Source of the DNA: Haloarchaeobius sp. HME9146
GTDB taxonomy: Archaea; Halobacteriota; Halobacteria; Halobacteriales; Natrialbaceae
Direction of reading: 5' to 3'
Assembly (NCBI RefSeq): GCF_025399835.1
Contig: NZ_JAODVR010000001.1
Location: forward strand, 2,418,001-2,482,000
Length of the DNA: 64,000 nucleotides
The notes under the pieces were generated by a model. The model searched no databases. It had not been told where the DNA came from and was given only the letters and a program-made list of their open reading frames with translations. Each line of letters begins with the position of its first letter. Within the stretch, counting starts at the first letter, position 1. Both the position numbers and the translations under genes were made by a program. Shown here in pieces: positions 34,273 through 44,235 of the stretch.

Positions 34273-34739
34273 GCGCCGAACTCCTCCGCACTGACACGGA
34301 CGACAACCGTCTCGTCTACGTCCGGGTGCAGGTCGTACGCCGGGAGCCCGTCGTCGGTGCGTTGCACGAACAGCGGCTCGACGAGCGATGGGGGGCCGTC
34401 GTCGTTCTCGAGGACACCGTACATCTTGCAGTACTGCCCGGTCTCGGCGGGCTTGACTGCATCGTTTCGGACCTGGGTCGCCAGGTCCCGCGAGAGCCAC
34501 TCGTCTTCGACGATGGAGGGCTCGCGGACGAGCACGTCGTCGACGAACCGGACGAGGTACCAGTTGAGGTCGTTACAGAGGGAGACGGCTGCCCCGACGC
34601 TCACCGTCCGGCAGGCGATGGCGTTCTCGAACGGTTCCCAGAGGTCGTACGTCGAGAGGGCCTCGCGGGCCGTCTCACGCGAGAGCAACTCGTACCGGAG
34701 GACGGAATCGTCCGAGCCGATGAGACAGACGTCGGTCAC
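34269..34739 (-). CDS. Haloarchaeal conserved protein (DUF5804-like)
   Basis: 156 aa without transmembrane segments or known enzyme motifs. VCLIGSDDSVLRYELLSRETAREALSTYDLWEPFENAIA and a Cys-containing SLCNDLNWYLVRF are the most characteristic stretches and, to my memory, fit DUF5804. It is the middle gene of thiI - this gene - hydrolase in that order; 38 bp after thiI. Confidence 0.6.
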   Translation of the reverse strand: MTDVCLIGSDDSVLRYELLSRETAREALSTYDLWEPFENAIACRTVSVGAAVSLCNDLNWYLVRFVDDVLVREPSIVEDEWLSRDLATQVRNDAVKPAETGQYCKMYGVLENDDGPPSLVEPLFVQRTDDGLPAYDLHPDVDETVVVRVSAEEFGA

Positions 34740-34777
34740 TGGCGGGCATTGGAGGGCGGGGGGTTTGTGGATTTCGC

Positions 34778-35956
34778 TCAGAACTCGATGCGGTCGGCCC
34801 GTTCGACGACCTCGCGGGCACGCTCCCTGAGGTCGTCGGGTTCGGCCGCCTCGACCGAGGGAAGCGAGCCGCGCGTCTCGGGCTGGTTCGGGACCATGCG
34901 GTTGCAGCCCGCCGGAATCGTCGAATCGTGGAAGGTCCCGATGGCACGGGCACGCTCGACGATGTCCGCCTTATCCCACGTCAGGAGGGGTCGGTGAACC
35001 GGGAGGTCGATGGCCTGCGAGGTGACGGCGAAGTTCTGGCCGGTCTGGCTGGACTTCTGTCCGAGAGCCTCGCCCGTCACCACCCCGGCAGCCCCGGCTT
35101 CGCCGGCGACCACTTCGCCGACCATGTAGAGGAACCGCCGGAACACGAGCATGCGGCCGGTGTCGACACTGCGAACGAGGTCGGAGACCACGTCGCCTGC
35201 CGGTATCTTCCACACCGTGAGGTCGAAGTTCGGCGCGAAGTCGGTGAGCCGCCGGACCGTCTCGATGGCACGGGCCTCGTGGTCGGGGCCACCATAATCC
35301 CCCAGATCGACGTACACCGGAATCACGGGACTGCCCCGGCGCATGAGTTCGTAGGCTGCGACGGGCGAGTCGATACCGCCGCTGACGAGTGCGACCATGG
35401 GTGCTTGCGTGCCGAGCGGGAGTCCGCCCGGGCCGTCGACGTGTTCGAGGAAGACGAACGTCTCCTCGCCGCGAATCTCGACGTGGAAGGTGAGGTTGGG
35501 GTCGTCGAGGTCGACCTCGGGCTCGAACTCGTCCTCGACGGCCTCCCAGATGGCCTGCCCACCCCATCGCTGGGCGTCCTCGCTGTCGAACGGGAGCGAC
35601 TTCTCGGCTCGCCGGGCGTTCACCGCGAACGTCCCGCCCGTGTAGTGTTCACGGGCGGTCTCGGCGAGCGCCTCGGTGATGGCCCCGCGCTCGGAGGGAA
35701 CCGACAGGGCAGGGCTCGCGGAGACGACGCCGAAGGCCCTCGCGGCGGCCTCGGTCGCCGCCTCGACGTCGGCCTCGTCGGTCCGGATGAGGATGCGCGA
35801 CCACGGCTGCTCGACGCTCCCGTCGACACCTGCGTCGGCGAGCAAGGCTTCGACGTTCGCGACGAGTCGGCGCTCCATGCGGCGCTGGACGCCCGTGCTC
35901 TTCACGTTGAGGTCGCCGTGGCGCACGACGACCGTCCCGGCCCCCGGTGGATGCAT
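34778..35956 (-). CDS. thiI: tRNA 4-thiouridine synthetase ThiI
   Basis: 392 aa from ATG 35956, about 22-27 bp downstream of a TTTAAA element (35978-35983). The N-terminal half is NFLD-THUMP; ALVSGGIDSPVAAYELM is the PP-loop. Rhodanese is absent, as in many archaea, so sulfur must come from another donor. It thiolates U8 of tRNA and may assist thiamine biosynthesis. First of three co-oriented genes. Confidence 0.9.
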   Translation of the reverse strand: MHPPGAGTVVVRHGDLNVKSTGVQRRMERRLVANVEALLADAGVDGSVEQPWSRILIRTDEADVEAATEAAARAFGVVSASPALSVPSERGAITEALAETAREHYTGGTFAVNARRAEKSLPFDSEDAQRWGGQAIWEAVEDEFEPEVDLDDPNLTFHVEIRGEETFVFLEHVDGPGGLPLGTQAPMVALVSGGIDSPVAAYELMRRGSPVIPVYVDLGDYGGPDHEARAIETVRRLTDFAPNFDLTVWKIPAGDVVSDLVRSVDTGRMLVFRRFLYMVGEVVAGEAGAAGVVTGEALGQKSSQTGQNFAVTSQAIDLPVHRPLLTWDKADIVERARAIGTFHDSTIPAGCNRMVPNQPETRGSLPSVEAAEPDDLRERAREVVERADRIEF

Positions 35957-36088
35957 GGGCGCGACTACCACATCGAGGTTTAAACGCGCGTCGGAGCGTC
36001 GGCCGTGCCAGCCGTCCGCCGACCGGATACCGTGCTGTCACGTCTCGACAAAGGTCATGCTCCATGAGTGCTAAGGGAACGATGACAG

Positions 36089-37246
36089 ATGTCCCCGCAG
36101 GACCCCGTCGAAGAGGTCTCCAGGACCGACCAGGAGGGAGGTCACACCCCGGGGCTCGACGTGCGGCCAACAGTCGGCCTCGGTGACGACGCCGGCCCAG
36201 CGACCGTCCTCGTCGTCGACGACGACCCGGGGATGGTCGACGCGACGGCGGCCTTCCTCGAGCGGGAGGCCGACGAAATCGTGACCGTCACGGCCACGAG
36301 CGCGAGCGACGGCCTCGCCATCCTCGAAAGCCGTGATGTCCACTGCATCGTGAGCGACTTCGACATGCCGGAGATGGACGGCCTCAGCTTCCTCGCGGCC
36401 GTCCGGCGGCGGGACGACTCGCTGCCCTTCGTCCTGTTCACGGGGAAAGGCAGCGAGGAGATCGCCAGCACGGCCATCTCGGAAGGCGTGAGTGACTACC
36501 TCCAGAAGGGCGGCCCAGACCAGTTCGCGCTGCTGGTGACCCGCGTCCAGACCCTGGTCGACAAACGGCAGACGGAGGCGGCGCTCCGGCTCCGCGTCCA
36601 GGCCATCGAGGCCGCCCGCGAGGGGATCGCGGTCCTCGACGACGACGGCAGGTACATCTACATGAACGAGGCGTACGCCGCCATGCACGGATACGACGTG
36701 CCTGAACTCATCGGAGAGACGTGGGAGGTCCTCTCGACCGACGAGGAGGTCGAGGTGTTCAGCAGCGAGATCATGCCCCAGCTCGCGGAATCCGGCGACT
36801 GGCGCGGGAGCGTAACGGGCGTCCGCCGCGACGGCTCTCGCTTCCCGAAGGACCTCTCGATGGCCCACATGGCGGGCGGCGGCCACGTCTGCGTCATCAG
36901 CGATATGACCGACTACGTCGCCGTGAGCGAGGAGACCGTCGCAGAACGGGTCCTGCAGGCCCACGAGATGGGCGCGATGCTCGCCGAGGGCGATGCGATA
37001 ACCGGTGCGAACAACGAGTTCCTGACACTCGTCCGGCACTCGCGGGAGACGCTGCTTTCCCTCCCGCTCTCGGCGCTCGGCGACGAACTCGTCGCCCTCG
37101 TGGACCGAGCCCGAGAGACCGGTCACACTCAGGACGCGCCCGTGACGCTGCAAGCCGAATCGGGGACGACCACGGCGGTCGAATGCCGGGTCGAAGTGGT
37201 CGACCCTGAGAAGGATATCGTCGCGGTACTCGCGTACCGCGCGTAG
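36089..37246 (+). CDS. Response regulator with PAS domain
   Basis: 385 aa. Residues about 38-150: receiver domain with phosphoacceptor Asp in CIVSDFDMPEMDG and the conserved TGKGSEE/Lys region. Residues about 165-290: PAS domain (AIEAAREGIAVLDDDGRYIYMNEAYAAM is split by the usual beta strands). The last 90 residues are an uncharacterised alpha/beta region; no histidine kinase or HTH follows. It is likely a signalling adaptor. Confidence 0.82.
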   Translation: MSPQDPVEEVSRTDQEGGHTPGLDVRPTVGLGDDAGPATVLVVDDDPGMVDATAAFLEREADEIVTVTATSASDGLAILESRDVHCIVSDFDMPEMDGLSFLAAVRRRDDSLPFVLFTGKGSEEIASTAISEGVSDYLQKGGPDQFALLVTRVQTLVDKRQTEAALRLRVQAIEAAREGIAVLDDDGRYIYMNEAYAAMHGYDVPELIGETWEVLSTDEEVEVFSSEIMPQLAESGDWRGSVTGVRRDGSRFPKDLSMAHMAGGGHVCVISDMTDYVAVSEETVAERVLQAHEMGAMLAEGDAITGANNEFLTLVRHSRETLLSLPLSALGDELVALVDRARETGHTQDAPVTLQAESGTTTAVECRVEVVDPEKDIVAVLAYRA

Positions 37247-37258
37247 GTCGGTCCGGAT

Positions 37259-38479
37259 TCAGAACGTCGTCAGTTCGCCGTCGATGACGCGACGGGTGAT
37301 GTCGGTCACGTTGGCGAGTTCGCGGTCGATGATGGCCGACACGTCGCCCTCGATGTCGCCGAGCTCGACGCCCTCTTCGGTGACGACGTGGGCGTCGGCG
37401 ACGTGGGGCTGGTCGATGGGGCGGCCGATCTGGGAGAGCAGGCGGATGCGCAGGTCGCGGATTCCGTCGACCTCGCTCACGACGCTCTCGGCGATCTCAG
37501 TGCTGAGGAGGTTGTAGATCTTCCCGATGTGGTTGACCGGGTTCTTCCCCGACGTGGCCTCCATGGACATGGAGCGGTTCGGCGTGATGAGGCCGTTCGC
37601 GCGGTTGCCGCGGCCGACCGACCCGTCGTCGCCCTGCTCGGCGGAGGTGCCGGTCGTCGTGAGGTAGATGGCACCCTCGTCATAGTTGTCAGCGGTGTTG
37701 ACGTGCACGTCGACCTCGCGGTCGGTGTGCTCGGCGGCGACCTCGGTGACGTAGTCACGGATGGACTCGACCTGCTCGATGTAGTCGTCGAGGTCCTCGA
37801 CGTACTTGTCGACCATAGCGGCAGCGACCGTGATGTCGATGTGGTCGCCTTCGCGCTTGCCCATGATCTTCACGTCCTGGCCGATGGCCGGGTTCTCGTC
37901 GTGGTACTCGCCGTTGAGGCGGCGCTCGGCGTCGAGGACGATCTGCTCGGTCTCCGTGTTGGGCGCGTGGCCGACGCCGAAGGAGGTGTCGTTGGCCATC
38001 GGGACGGCCGCACCGTCCTCGCCGAAGACGGTCTGGAGGTCGCCCGAGCCCTCGCCGAGCTTCACGTCGACGACGATGTCGGTGCCGAACTCCAGTTCCG
38101 GGAAGTGCTCATTGAGGTACCGGCGGGCCGCTTTGAGGGCGACGGTCTCGGCCGGGATGTTGTACTCGGTGCCCTCTTCGTCCACGTAGTGCTTGGTGGC
38201 GCGACCGACGATGAGGAGATAGATCGGCTCGATGACTTCGCCGCCGCCGAAGGCGGGTGCGGCGGTGCCGGCGACGAGTTGCGTCTCGTCGGTGTTGTAG
38301 TGGAGGACCCGGCCGACGCGGTCGAGGTATATCTGGGCGAGTGACTGCGAGACCGCTTCCGCGATACCGTCACAGATAGAGTCGGGGTGGCCGATGCCTT
38401 TTCGCTCGACGATCTCGACCTCCTGGTCTTCGACCGCGAGCCTGTCGATGGGCTCGACGCGAATATTGCGCTCTGTCAT
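37259..38479 (-). CDS. mat: S-adenosylmethionine synthetase, archaeal type
   Basis: 406 aa, ATG 38479. [18 protein letters not shown] is the archaeal MAT N-terminal signature; [21 protein letters not shown] and [29 protein letters not shown] are the conserved middle and late blocks (each split over several motifs). It makes SAM from Met and ATP. TATA-like TATAACT (38505-38511) fits a leaderless start. Convergent with the response regulator. Confidence 0.95.
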   Translation of the reverse strand: MTERNIRVEPIDRLAVEDQEVEIVERKGIGHPDSICDGIAEAVSQSLAQIYLDRVGRVLHYNTDETQLVAGTAAPAFGGGEVIEPIYLLIVGRATKHYVDEEGTEYNIPAETVALKAARRYLNEHFPELEFGTDIVVDVKLGEGSGDLQTVFGEDGAAVPMANDTSFGVGHAPNTETEQIVLDAERRLNGEYHDENPAIGQDVKIMGKREGDHIDITVAAAMVDKYVEDLDDYIEQVESIRDYVTEVAAEHTDREVDVHVNTADNYDEGAIYLTTTGTSAEQGDDGSVGRGNRANGLITPNRSMSMEATSGKNPVNHIGKIYNLLSTEIAESVVSEVDGIRDLRIRLLSQIGRPIDQPHVADAHVVTEEGVELGDIEGDVSAIIDRELANVTDITRRVIDGELTTF

Positions 38480-38640
38480 TACCCGGAGTTGACCATGACG
38501 GGTTCTATAACTTGCGAAAACAGGCACCCGGCAAAATATGTCTCGTAGTAATATCTCTGGTTGTGTTTTCGACACTCACCGGCGCGTCGACTCACAATCT
38601 CCACGACTCGACGCCCCGAATCCTTTCGTTTCCACGAGAC

Positions 38641-39243
38641 TCACTCCGACGTCGCCTCGCCAGCGAGCAACAGGCCCAGATACGACGTCCGAATCTGGTC
38701 GTCGGGGTCCAGCCCGAGCGACCGGAGTACCTCGAACGCGCCCTCACGGGCGTCCTCGACCGACTCCTCGTCGGTCTCGACCTCGCACTCGACGTACTCG
38801 CCGAGGCCCTCGACCGCGTCCAGCGTGACGGTGTACCCATCGAGGGCGAAGCGTTCGCGGCGCTTGCGGACGGTCGCGGCCGGTTCGAAGCCAAGCCGTG
38901 AGAGTATCTCGTCCATCGTCTCGCCCGCCGCGACCAGCGTCTCGAACTCCTCTCTGGTCTTCGATTCTGCCTCGACGAGCGGGCCCTTGTAGGTGACGTG
39001 CGCGTCGAACTCGGCCGACGGGACGCTGTCGACGGCGGCCGCGACCGAGTCGGTCGCGTCGGGGTCGATGCTCGCCTCGCGCCGGATGCGAAGGGCCTCG
39101 TCGGTCGCCGCGAAGTCGCGATGCGGCGCGTCGTAGTACACGTCCTCCTGGACGACCGCATCGACCGGGACGGCCTCGTGCTCGGCCAGTCGCTCCCGGA
39201 CCGGACCGTGGTCGGCCCGGACCTTCACTTCCACCTCGTACAT
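38641..39243 (-). CDS. CYTH-domain protein (class IV adenylate cyclase-like/triphosphatase)
   Basis: 200 aa. MYEVEVKVRAD is the ExExK motif, and RIRREASID, VTYKGPL and RKRRERFALDGYTVTLDAVEGLGEYVECEVE (over several motifs) are the remaining basic and acidic tunnel residues. CYTH enzymes are triphosphate tunnel metalloenzymes: class IV adenylate cyclases, inorganic triphosphatases or thiamine triphosphatases. Which activity is not decidable. The long open frame running further upstream on this strand is shadow. Confidence 0.85.
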   Translation of the reverse strand: MYEVEVKVRADHGPVRERLAEHEAVPVDAVVQEDVYYDAPHRDFAATDEALRIRREASIDPDATDSVAAAVDSVPSAEFDAHVTYKGPLVEAESKTREEFETLVAAGETMDEILSRLGFEPAATVRKRRERFALDGYTVTLDAVEGLGEYVECEVETDEESVEDAREGAFEVLRSLGLDPDDQIRTSYLGLLLAGEATSE

Positions 39244-39330
39244 GGCCGTACCGAGAATCAGGGTGGACAAAAGCGTGGCCGTTGGGTCAGAAACGTGGTT
39301 CTTAAATGCTGACCGTGAGACGGATAACGT

Positions 39331-40299
39331 ATGACCGATGATCAAGAGGCCGAACTGGCCGACGCTGAGGAAGAAGTGAGTGAGGAAGAAGCGACAGAGG
39401 AAGAAGAGGCAACAGGACTCCAGGACGGAGCCTTCGTCAAGCTCAACTACACCGCCCGAACCGCCGAGAGCGACCAGCTGGTCGACACGACCGACCCGGA
39501 AGTCGCCGAGGAAGAGGGTGTCGACGACGAGGGTCGTCCCTTCGAGCCCCGCGTCATCGTGCTCGGCGAGGGCCACATGTTCGCGGCCGTCGAGGACGAG
39601 ATTCGCGGCAAGGAGGTCGGTGACTCCGGTCACGTCACCATCCCCGCCGCCGAAGCCTTCGGCGAGTACGACGACTCCCAGGTCCGCACCGTCAGCGCGG
39701 AGAAGATCCCCGAGGACTCCCGCCGCCCCGGCGCACAGGTCCAGGTCGACGGCGAGCAGGGCTACATCAACACCATCATCGGTGGCCGCGCCCGCGTCGA
39801 CTTCAACCACCCGCTCGCCGGTGAGGACCTCGAGTACGACTACGAGATCAGCGAGGTCGTCGAGGACCGCGTCGAGAAGGCCCAGGGCCTGATGCACATG
39901 TTCTTCGACGTCGACCTCGACATGTGGTTCGAGACCGACGAGGTCGAAGAGGAGGTCCCCGTCGAGTCCGACGACGAGGACGCAGAGCCCGAGTTCGAGA
40001 CCGAGACGGTCGAGAAGGAGACGCTCTACATCGAGTCCGACCCGCAGCTGCAGATGAACCAGCAGTGGATGTTCGGCAAGCAGCAGGTCGCACAGCAGCT
40101 CATGCAGCACCTCGACATCGACCGCGTCATCGTCCAGGAGACCATCGACGGTGGGATGGGCGGTATGATGGGCGGCATGGGTGGCATGATGGGCGGCGCA
40201 GGCGGCGCAGGCGGTGCCGACGCAGCCGACATCGAGGCAGCCCTCGAGGAAGCCGACATCGACGCCGAGGACATCGAAGCCGACCTCGACGAAGAGTAA
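39331..40299 (+). CDS. FKBP-type peptidyl-prolyl isomerase with Gly-Met tail
   Basis: 322 aa. Acidic N-terminal arm (1-30), FKBP/SlyD-type domain (about 31-195) with VKLNYTARTAESDQLVDTT, PFEPRVIVLGEGHMFAAVEDEI, GDSGHVTIPAAEAFGEYD and VDFNHPLAG, then a long acidic linker and a second folded part. Residues about 273-300 form GGMGGMMGG-type repeats reminiscent of group II chaperonin tails. A TATA-like TTCTTAAAT is about 27 bp upstream. Confidence 0.88.
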   Translation: MTDDQEAELADAEEEVSEEEATEEEEATGLQDGAFVKLNYTARTAESDQLVDTTDPEVAEEEGVDDEGRPFEPRVIVLGEGHMFAAVEDEIRGKEVGDSGHVTIPAAEAFGEYDDSQVRTVSAEKIPEDSRRPGAQVQVDGEQGYINTIIGGRARVDFNHPLAGEDLEYDYEISEVVEDRVEKAQGLMHMFFDVDLDMWFETDEVEEEVPVESDDEDAEPEFETETVEKETLYIESDPQLQMNQQWMFGKQQVAQQLMQHLDIDRVIVQETIDGGMGGMMGGMGGMMGGAGGAGGADAADIEAALEEADIDAEDIEADLDEE

Positions 40300-40481
40300 G
40301 CTGGCGACAGTTCTTCGATTTTTCACGCCCGGGAGCCGCAGGTGTCTTCCGCGGTGCCGGGGTTGCATTCCCGTCGATTCACCACCGTGACGACGACCGT
40401 TCGGGTCGCTGACCGCTCGATGGTGCAGACCGTACGGAAGCAGGAGAGAGAGCTACACTGGGGACCGTGCGGGCCGGTCGC

Positions 40482-41714
40482 TCAGTTCCGGAACCAGTCC
40501 TTCGCGGTCCGCGCGAGGGTGGTGACGTCTTCGAGCTTCATCATGCGGATTATCGCCCCAAGGTCGCCCTTGTTCACGGACTCGAGTCGGTCCTCGGACA
40601 GGGCGAGGATGTCCCGCATCAGTTCGTCGTAGCGGTCGTTTGAGACGCGGTACAGCATCTCGGTCATGAACAGGCGGGTCTTCACCTTCGGCGCGACGCG
40701 TTCGTGCCAGAGCTGGTCGTAGACGGCGAGTTCGGACGCGGACGTGTCGCGTTCACTGTGGGTGAGCACCCGGTCGGCCGTCGCCGCGGCGGCCCGACCC
40801 GAGCGCATGCACTTGTCGATGCCCTCGCCCCAGAGCGGGTCGACGGTCGGGACGGTGTCGCCGATGGCCATGAAGTTGTCCGTGCTCATGCGGTCGGGGA
40901 GCTGGATGTGAGCGGAGCCCCGGTGCTGGATACCCTCCTTGCGGGTCGCGTTCTCGAATCGCGGGTCCATGTCCACCCAGTACTGGAGGTAGTCGTCGAT
41001 GGTGTACCCGGACTTCGAGTTCTGGCGGTGGCTCTCGTTCTGGAGGTAACAGACCCCGACCTTCGCGGTGTCCGCGCCGGTGTGGAAGATCCACGAGTAG
41101 CCGCCGGGGGCGATGTCGTGGTCGAGGCGGAGCATCATCGCGTCCGTCAGGTCGGCGTAGCCGCCGGCGTCGATGTTCATGCCCTCGTACTCGAACTCGA
41201 TACCGATGGCCTGCTTCCCGCGCCTGAGGTTGCAGACGTCGAGCGCCTTCGCGAGCGGGGCGCTCGGCCCGGTCGCGTCGATGATGATGTCACCGTACAC
41301 CTCCTCGTCGCCGTTGTACTGGACGCCGACGATCTCGCCGCCCTCGGTGATGGGCTTGGAGACGCGCGCGTCGAACCAGTACTCGGCCCCGTCGGCTTCG
41401 GCCTCGTCGACCAGCCAGTTCTTGAAGTCGGCGAACTCGAGGACGGCACCGGGCTGGTGCCGGCGGTAGTGGTGGCTCGGTGATTCCAGAACCACGTCGT
41501 CGGTGAAGTTCATCACGACATCGTCGGGGATACCGAACGAAGCCATGGTGGACGGGAAGGTCCCGGCCGTCGATTTGTTGCTTCTGCTCGGGAACTCGTC
41601 CTCCTCCTCCGTCTCGAGTACGACTACGTCGTATCCTCGGGAGGCGAGGTCTCGTGCCGCCTGCCCTCCAGCAGGGCCCGCACCGGCGATAACCACATCG
41701 TATGTTTCAGTCAT
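40482..41714 (-). CDS. Geranylgeranyl reductase family flavoprotein
   Basis: 410 aa. VVIAGAGPAGGQAARDLASRGYDVVVLE is the FAD-binding Rossmann motif (split G-x-G-x-x-G); AIGDTVPTVDPLWGEGI is the second FAD motif. The family saturates isoprenoid chains of archaeal lipids (digeranylgeranylglycerophospholipid reductase) or, as GGR, chlorophyll side chains. In haloarchaea a role in archaeol synthesis or menaquinone saturation is likely. Confidence 0.88.
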   Translation of the reverse strand: MTETYDVVIAGAGPAGGQAARDLASRGYDVVVLETEEEDEFPSRSNKSTAGTFPSTMASFGIPDDVVMNFTDDVVLESPSHHYRRHQPGAVLEFADFKNWLVDEAEADGAEYWFDARVSKPITEGGEIVGVQYNGDEEVYGDIIIDATGPSAPLAKALDVCNLRRGKQAIGIEFEYEGMNIDAGGYADLTDAMMLRLDHDIAPGGYSWIFHTGADTAKVGVCYLQNESHRQNSKSGYTIDDYLQYWVDMDPRFENATRKEGIQHRGSAHIQLPDRMSTDNFMAIGDTVPTVDPLWGEGIDKCMRSGRAAAATADRVLTHSERDTSASELAVYDQLWHERVAPKVKTRLFMTEMLYRVSNDRYDELMRDILALSEDRLESVNKGDLGAIIRMMKLEDVTTLARTAKDWFRN

Positions 41715-41903
41715 GGTAGAGTAGGCATCATCGCGACGGACGATTGCGCGTTACCCACCCATTCTGAACCATCCATGTAATTTGTTCTGATTTGGACTAC
41801 TGGTGTTTCTGGGGGGACCTCCTGCAGGAATGTCACCGTCGTTCACCGGATTAACGGGGAGAAACCGCGGTTGAAGCGGGGTTCGAGCGAATCTGTCGAC
41901 GCC

Positions 41904-42530
41904 TCACGCGATGTCGCGCGAGGTGTCGATGGCGACCTGGTCCGCGAGTTCGAGTTTGACCGTCTCGGTGAGCGCCTGCCCGCCGCGGAACTTCGGCACC
42001 GAGAGCCGGTTCTCCAGTTCGGTCCCGCGAACCTGTGTGGTGAGGTCGAACACCACGTCGGCCATGTGTTTCGTCGTGTCCCGGTTCGTCGGGATGTGGT
42101 GGCCGTTCAGGCAGTGCAAGAACGCGATGGAGCCGGTGTTGACCATGTGGGTCTGGAGCTCGGTCATGAAGCTCCGGTAGCGGTTCCGGTCGCCGCGTTC
42201 GAGCACGTCGGCCGTGTCGATGATGAGGTTGGCCCCCTCCGGGAGCGCCCGGATGAGGCGGTTGGCCTGGTCGAGCGGCTCCGACCCCGAGATGTCGCGC
42301 ACCGTCGGGCTCCCGACGGGTGCGTTGGTGTTCTCGATGGCGTCCCGGACCGCCTGGTCCGAGCGCTCGGTGGTCAGGTACAGCGTGCCGCGGGCGGCCG
42401 TGAGCTCGTACAGCAGTAGCTCGGATTGGCTCGCAGGATCCACGGTGAACGCCACGATAGCCCCCGGAGGCAACCCGCCGTTGAGCTTCCGGTCGAGCAC
42501 GTCGATACCAGTCTCAAGCCGTCCGGCCAT
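41904..42530 (-). CDS. KaiC/RAD55-like protein lacking the P-loop
   Basis: 208 aa with the RecA/KaiC order: TGIDVLDRKLNGGLPPGAIVAF opens it like KaiC, then a Walker B-like NLIIDTADVLERG and NHMADVVFDLTTQV near the end. Where KaiC has GxxGxGKT, this reads DPASQSELLLYEL, so the nucleotide-binding P-loop is gone. It lies 25 bp downstream of the MinD-like gene on the same strand and is probably cotranscribed. Confidence 0.75.
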   Translation of the reverse strand: MAGRLETGIDVLDRKLNGGLPPGAIVAFTVDPASQSELLLYELTAARGTLYLTTERSDQAVRDAIENTNAPVGSPTVRDISGSEPLDQANRLIRALPEGANLIIDTADVLERGDRNRYRSFMTELQTHMVNTGSIAFLHCLNGHHIPTNRDTTKHMADVVFDLTTQVRGTELENRLSVPKFRGGQALTETVKLELADQVAIDTSRDIA

Positions 42531-42555
42531 CTACACCTCGGTTAGCAGCCGCCAC

Positions 42556-43203
42556 CTAAATAATTGTTTGCGTGCTCAGGCGTTGAGCCGCTGTGTCGTA
42601 GGCTGACCAGACCGCCGTCGAGTTCAGGGGACGGCGGGCCGACGGAACGGTCGCAAGCACCGGTGTGTCGAGGAGATCGGCCACTCCAGACGGTGCGGCC
42701 TGGGTCCGGGTGAGGACCACACCGACGACTCTCGTGTCGAGTTGGCGTGCCATCGCCGCGGTCTTGGCGGCGTCGAGCAGTGACTGCTGAGTGCTGTCGC
42801 TGACCAGAACCGTCGCTTCGGCTGCCCGGAGTGGGTCGACGGCAGGTGGACCGGCACCGCCGGGCGTGTCCACAAGGGTGGTGAGCCGGTCGCCGTCGTC
42901 CAGGGTTCGGAGGGCGGCGACGACGTCGAACCGGCCAGCTCCGGCGCATCCCGACCGCGCAGGCGCACCGACCAGCCGCACACCCGGATACGACCGGACT
43001 TCCTGGTCCGCCAGTGGTCCACCGTCGCGGACTGCGGCCAGCGTCGGTTCACGGTCGCAGCCGGCCAGCGTGTGCAGGTCGGGCATGTCACAGTCCACGT
43101 CGACGACCCGGACCGGCCGGCGTTCGTTCCCCAGGGTGGCGGCCAGTGCGAGCGTCGTGGTGGTCTTCCCGACGCCGCCCTTGCCACCGGCGATTGCGAG
43201 CAT
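42556..43203 (-). CDS. MinD/ParA-like P-loop ATPase
   Basis: 215 aa. Deviant Walker A GGKGGVGKTTTT at 6-17, and VVDVDCDMPDL and TLVDTPGGAGPPAVD complete the switch motifs. The C-terminal membrane-targeting helix of bacterial MinD is not evident. It is probably a positional or partitioning ATPase. Upstream element TTCAAG (about 43230) is a candidate TATA box. It precedes the degenerate KaiC-like gene. Confidence 0.85.
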   Translation of the reverse strand: MLAIAGGKGGVGKTTTTLALAATLGNERRPVRVVDVDCDMPDLHTLAGCDREPTLAAVRDGGPLADQEVRSYPGVRLVGAPARSGCAGAGRFDVVAALRTLDDGDRLTTLVDTPGGAGPPAVDPLRAAEATVLVSDSTQQSLLDAAKTAAMARQLDTRVVGVVLTRTQAAPSGVADLLDTPVLATVPSARRPLNSTAVWSAYDTAAQRLSTQTII

Positions 43204-43317
43204 GCCGTGTGTGGCCGCGGTTTCGTACTTGAACCGTCGGTCGTCGGGCGACCAGTGTTGCCCACCACCGACGACGAACAGTGAGGTTCAAGGTGCGTGG
43301 CCGAGGTCATCAATCTA

Positions 43318-44235
43318 ATGCGTCACGACCACCTGCTCACCGCGAAACAGCTCACGCGGGAGGACATCGAGACGGTGCTCGACCACGCAGCCGAGGTCGA
43401 CGAGAACCCGGCCGCGTACGGGGAGCGTCACACCGGGAAACTCCTCGGGTTGTGCTTCTTCGAGCCGAGCACCCGGACGAAGATGAGCTTCGAGGCGGCG
43501 ATGAAACGACTCGGCGGCGACGTGGTCGACATGGGCCCCGTCGAGTCGTCGTCGGTCAAGAAAGGGGAGTCGCTGGCGGACACGATGCGCGTGGTCGAGG
43601 GGTACGCCGACGCGCTCGTGCTCCGACACCCGCTGATGGGGGCGGCGAAGATGGCGAGCGAGTTCGTCGACGTCCCGCTGGTCAACGCCGGTGACGGCGC
43701 GGGCCACCACCCGACACAGACACTGCTCGACCTCTACACCATCCGCGAGAACGCCGGGCTGGACGACCTGACCATCGGCATCATGGGCGACCTGAAGTAC
43801 GGTCGAACGGTTCACTCCCTCGCGAACGCGCTGACGAACTTCGACGCGAACCAGCACTTCATCGCGCCCGAATCCCTCAAACTGCCGCGCTCGGTCCGCT
43901 TCGACCTGCACGAGGCGGGTGCGAACGTCCGCGAACACACGGAACTCGACGCCATCCTGCCCGAACTCGACGTGCTCTACGTCACGCGCATCCAGCGCGA
44001 GCGCTTCCCCGACGAGAACGAGTACCACAAGGTGGCCGGGGAGTACCAGATCGACGCCGAGACGCTGGAGGCGGCCGACGACGAGCTGTCGGTGATGCAC
44101 CCGCTGCCCCGCGTCGACGAGATCGCGCCGGACATCGACGGCACGCGCTACGCGAACTACTTCGAACAGGCTCACAACGGGGTGCCCGTCCGCATGGCAC
44201 TGCTCGACCTGCTGCTGGAGGAGGAAGACCGATGA
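43318..44235 (+). CDS. pyrB: Aspartate carbamoyltransferase, catalytic subunit
   Basis: 305 aa from ATG 43318; the GTG at 43297 is less likely. [16 protein letters not shown] is the carbamoyl-phosphate site, [12 protein letters not shown] and LPRVDEI follow. It condenses carbamoyl phosphate and aspartate, the committed step of pyrimidine synthesis. The stop overlaps pyrI by 4 bp. Confidence 0.95.
   Translation: MRHDHLLTAKQLTREDIETVLDHAAEVDENPAAYGERHTGKLLGLCFFEPSTRTKMSFEAAMKRLGGDVVDMGPVESSSVKKGESLADTMRVVEGYADALVLRHPLMGAAKMASEFVDVPLVNAGDGAGHHPTQTLLDLYTIRENAGLDDLTIGIMGDLKYGRTVHSLANALTNFDANQHFIAPESLKLPRSVRFDLHEAGANVREHTELDAILPELDVLYVTRIQRERFPDENEYHKVAGEYQIDAETLEAADDELSVMHPLPRVDEIAPDIDGTRYANYFEQAHNGVPVRMALLDLLLEEEDR

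Noticed and set aside
33139-34830. Long plus-strand open frame
   Set aside because: High-GC shadow over the minus-strand hydrolase, DUF5804-like and thiI genes; no domain, and it runs through three real genes.
38641-40368. 575-codon minus-strand frame
   Set aside because: Only the last 200 codons (the CYTH protein, start 39243) have family support; the rest is antisense to the FKBP gene.
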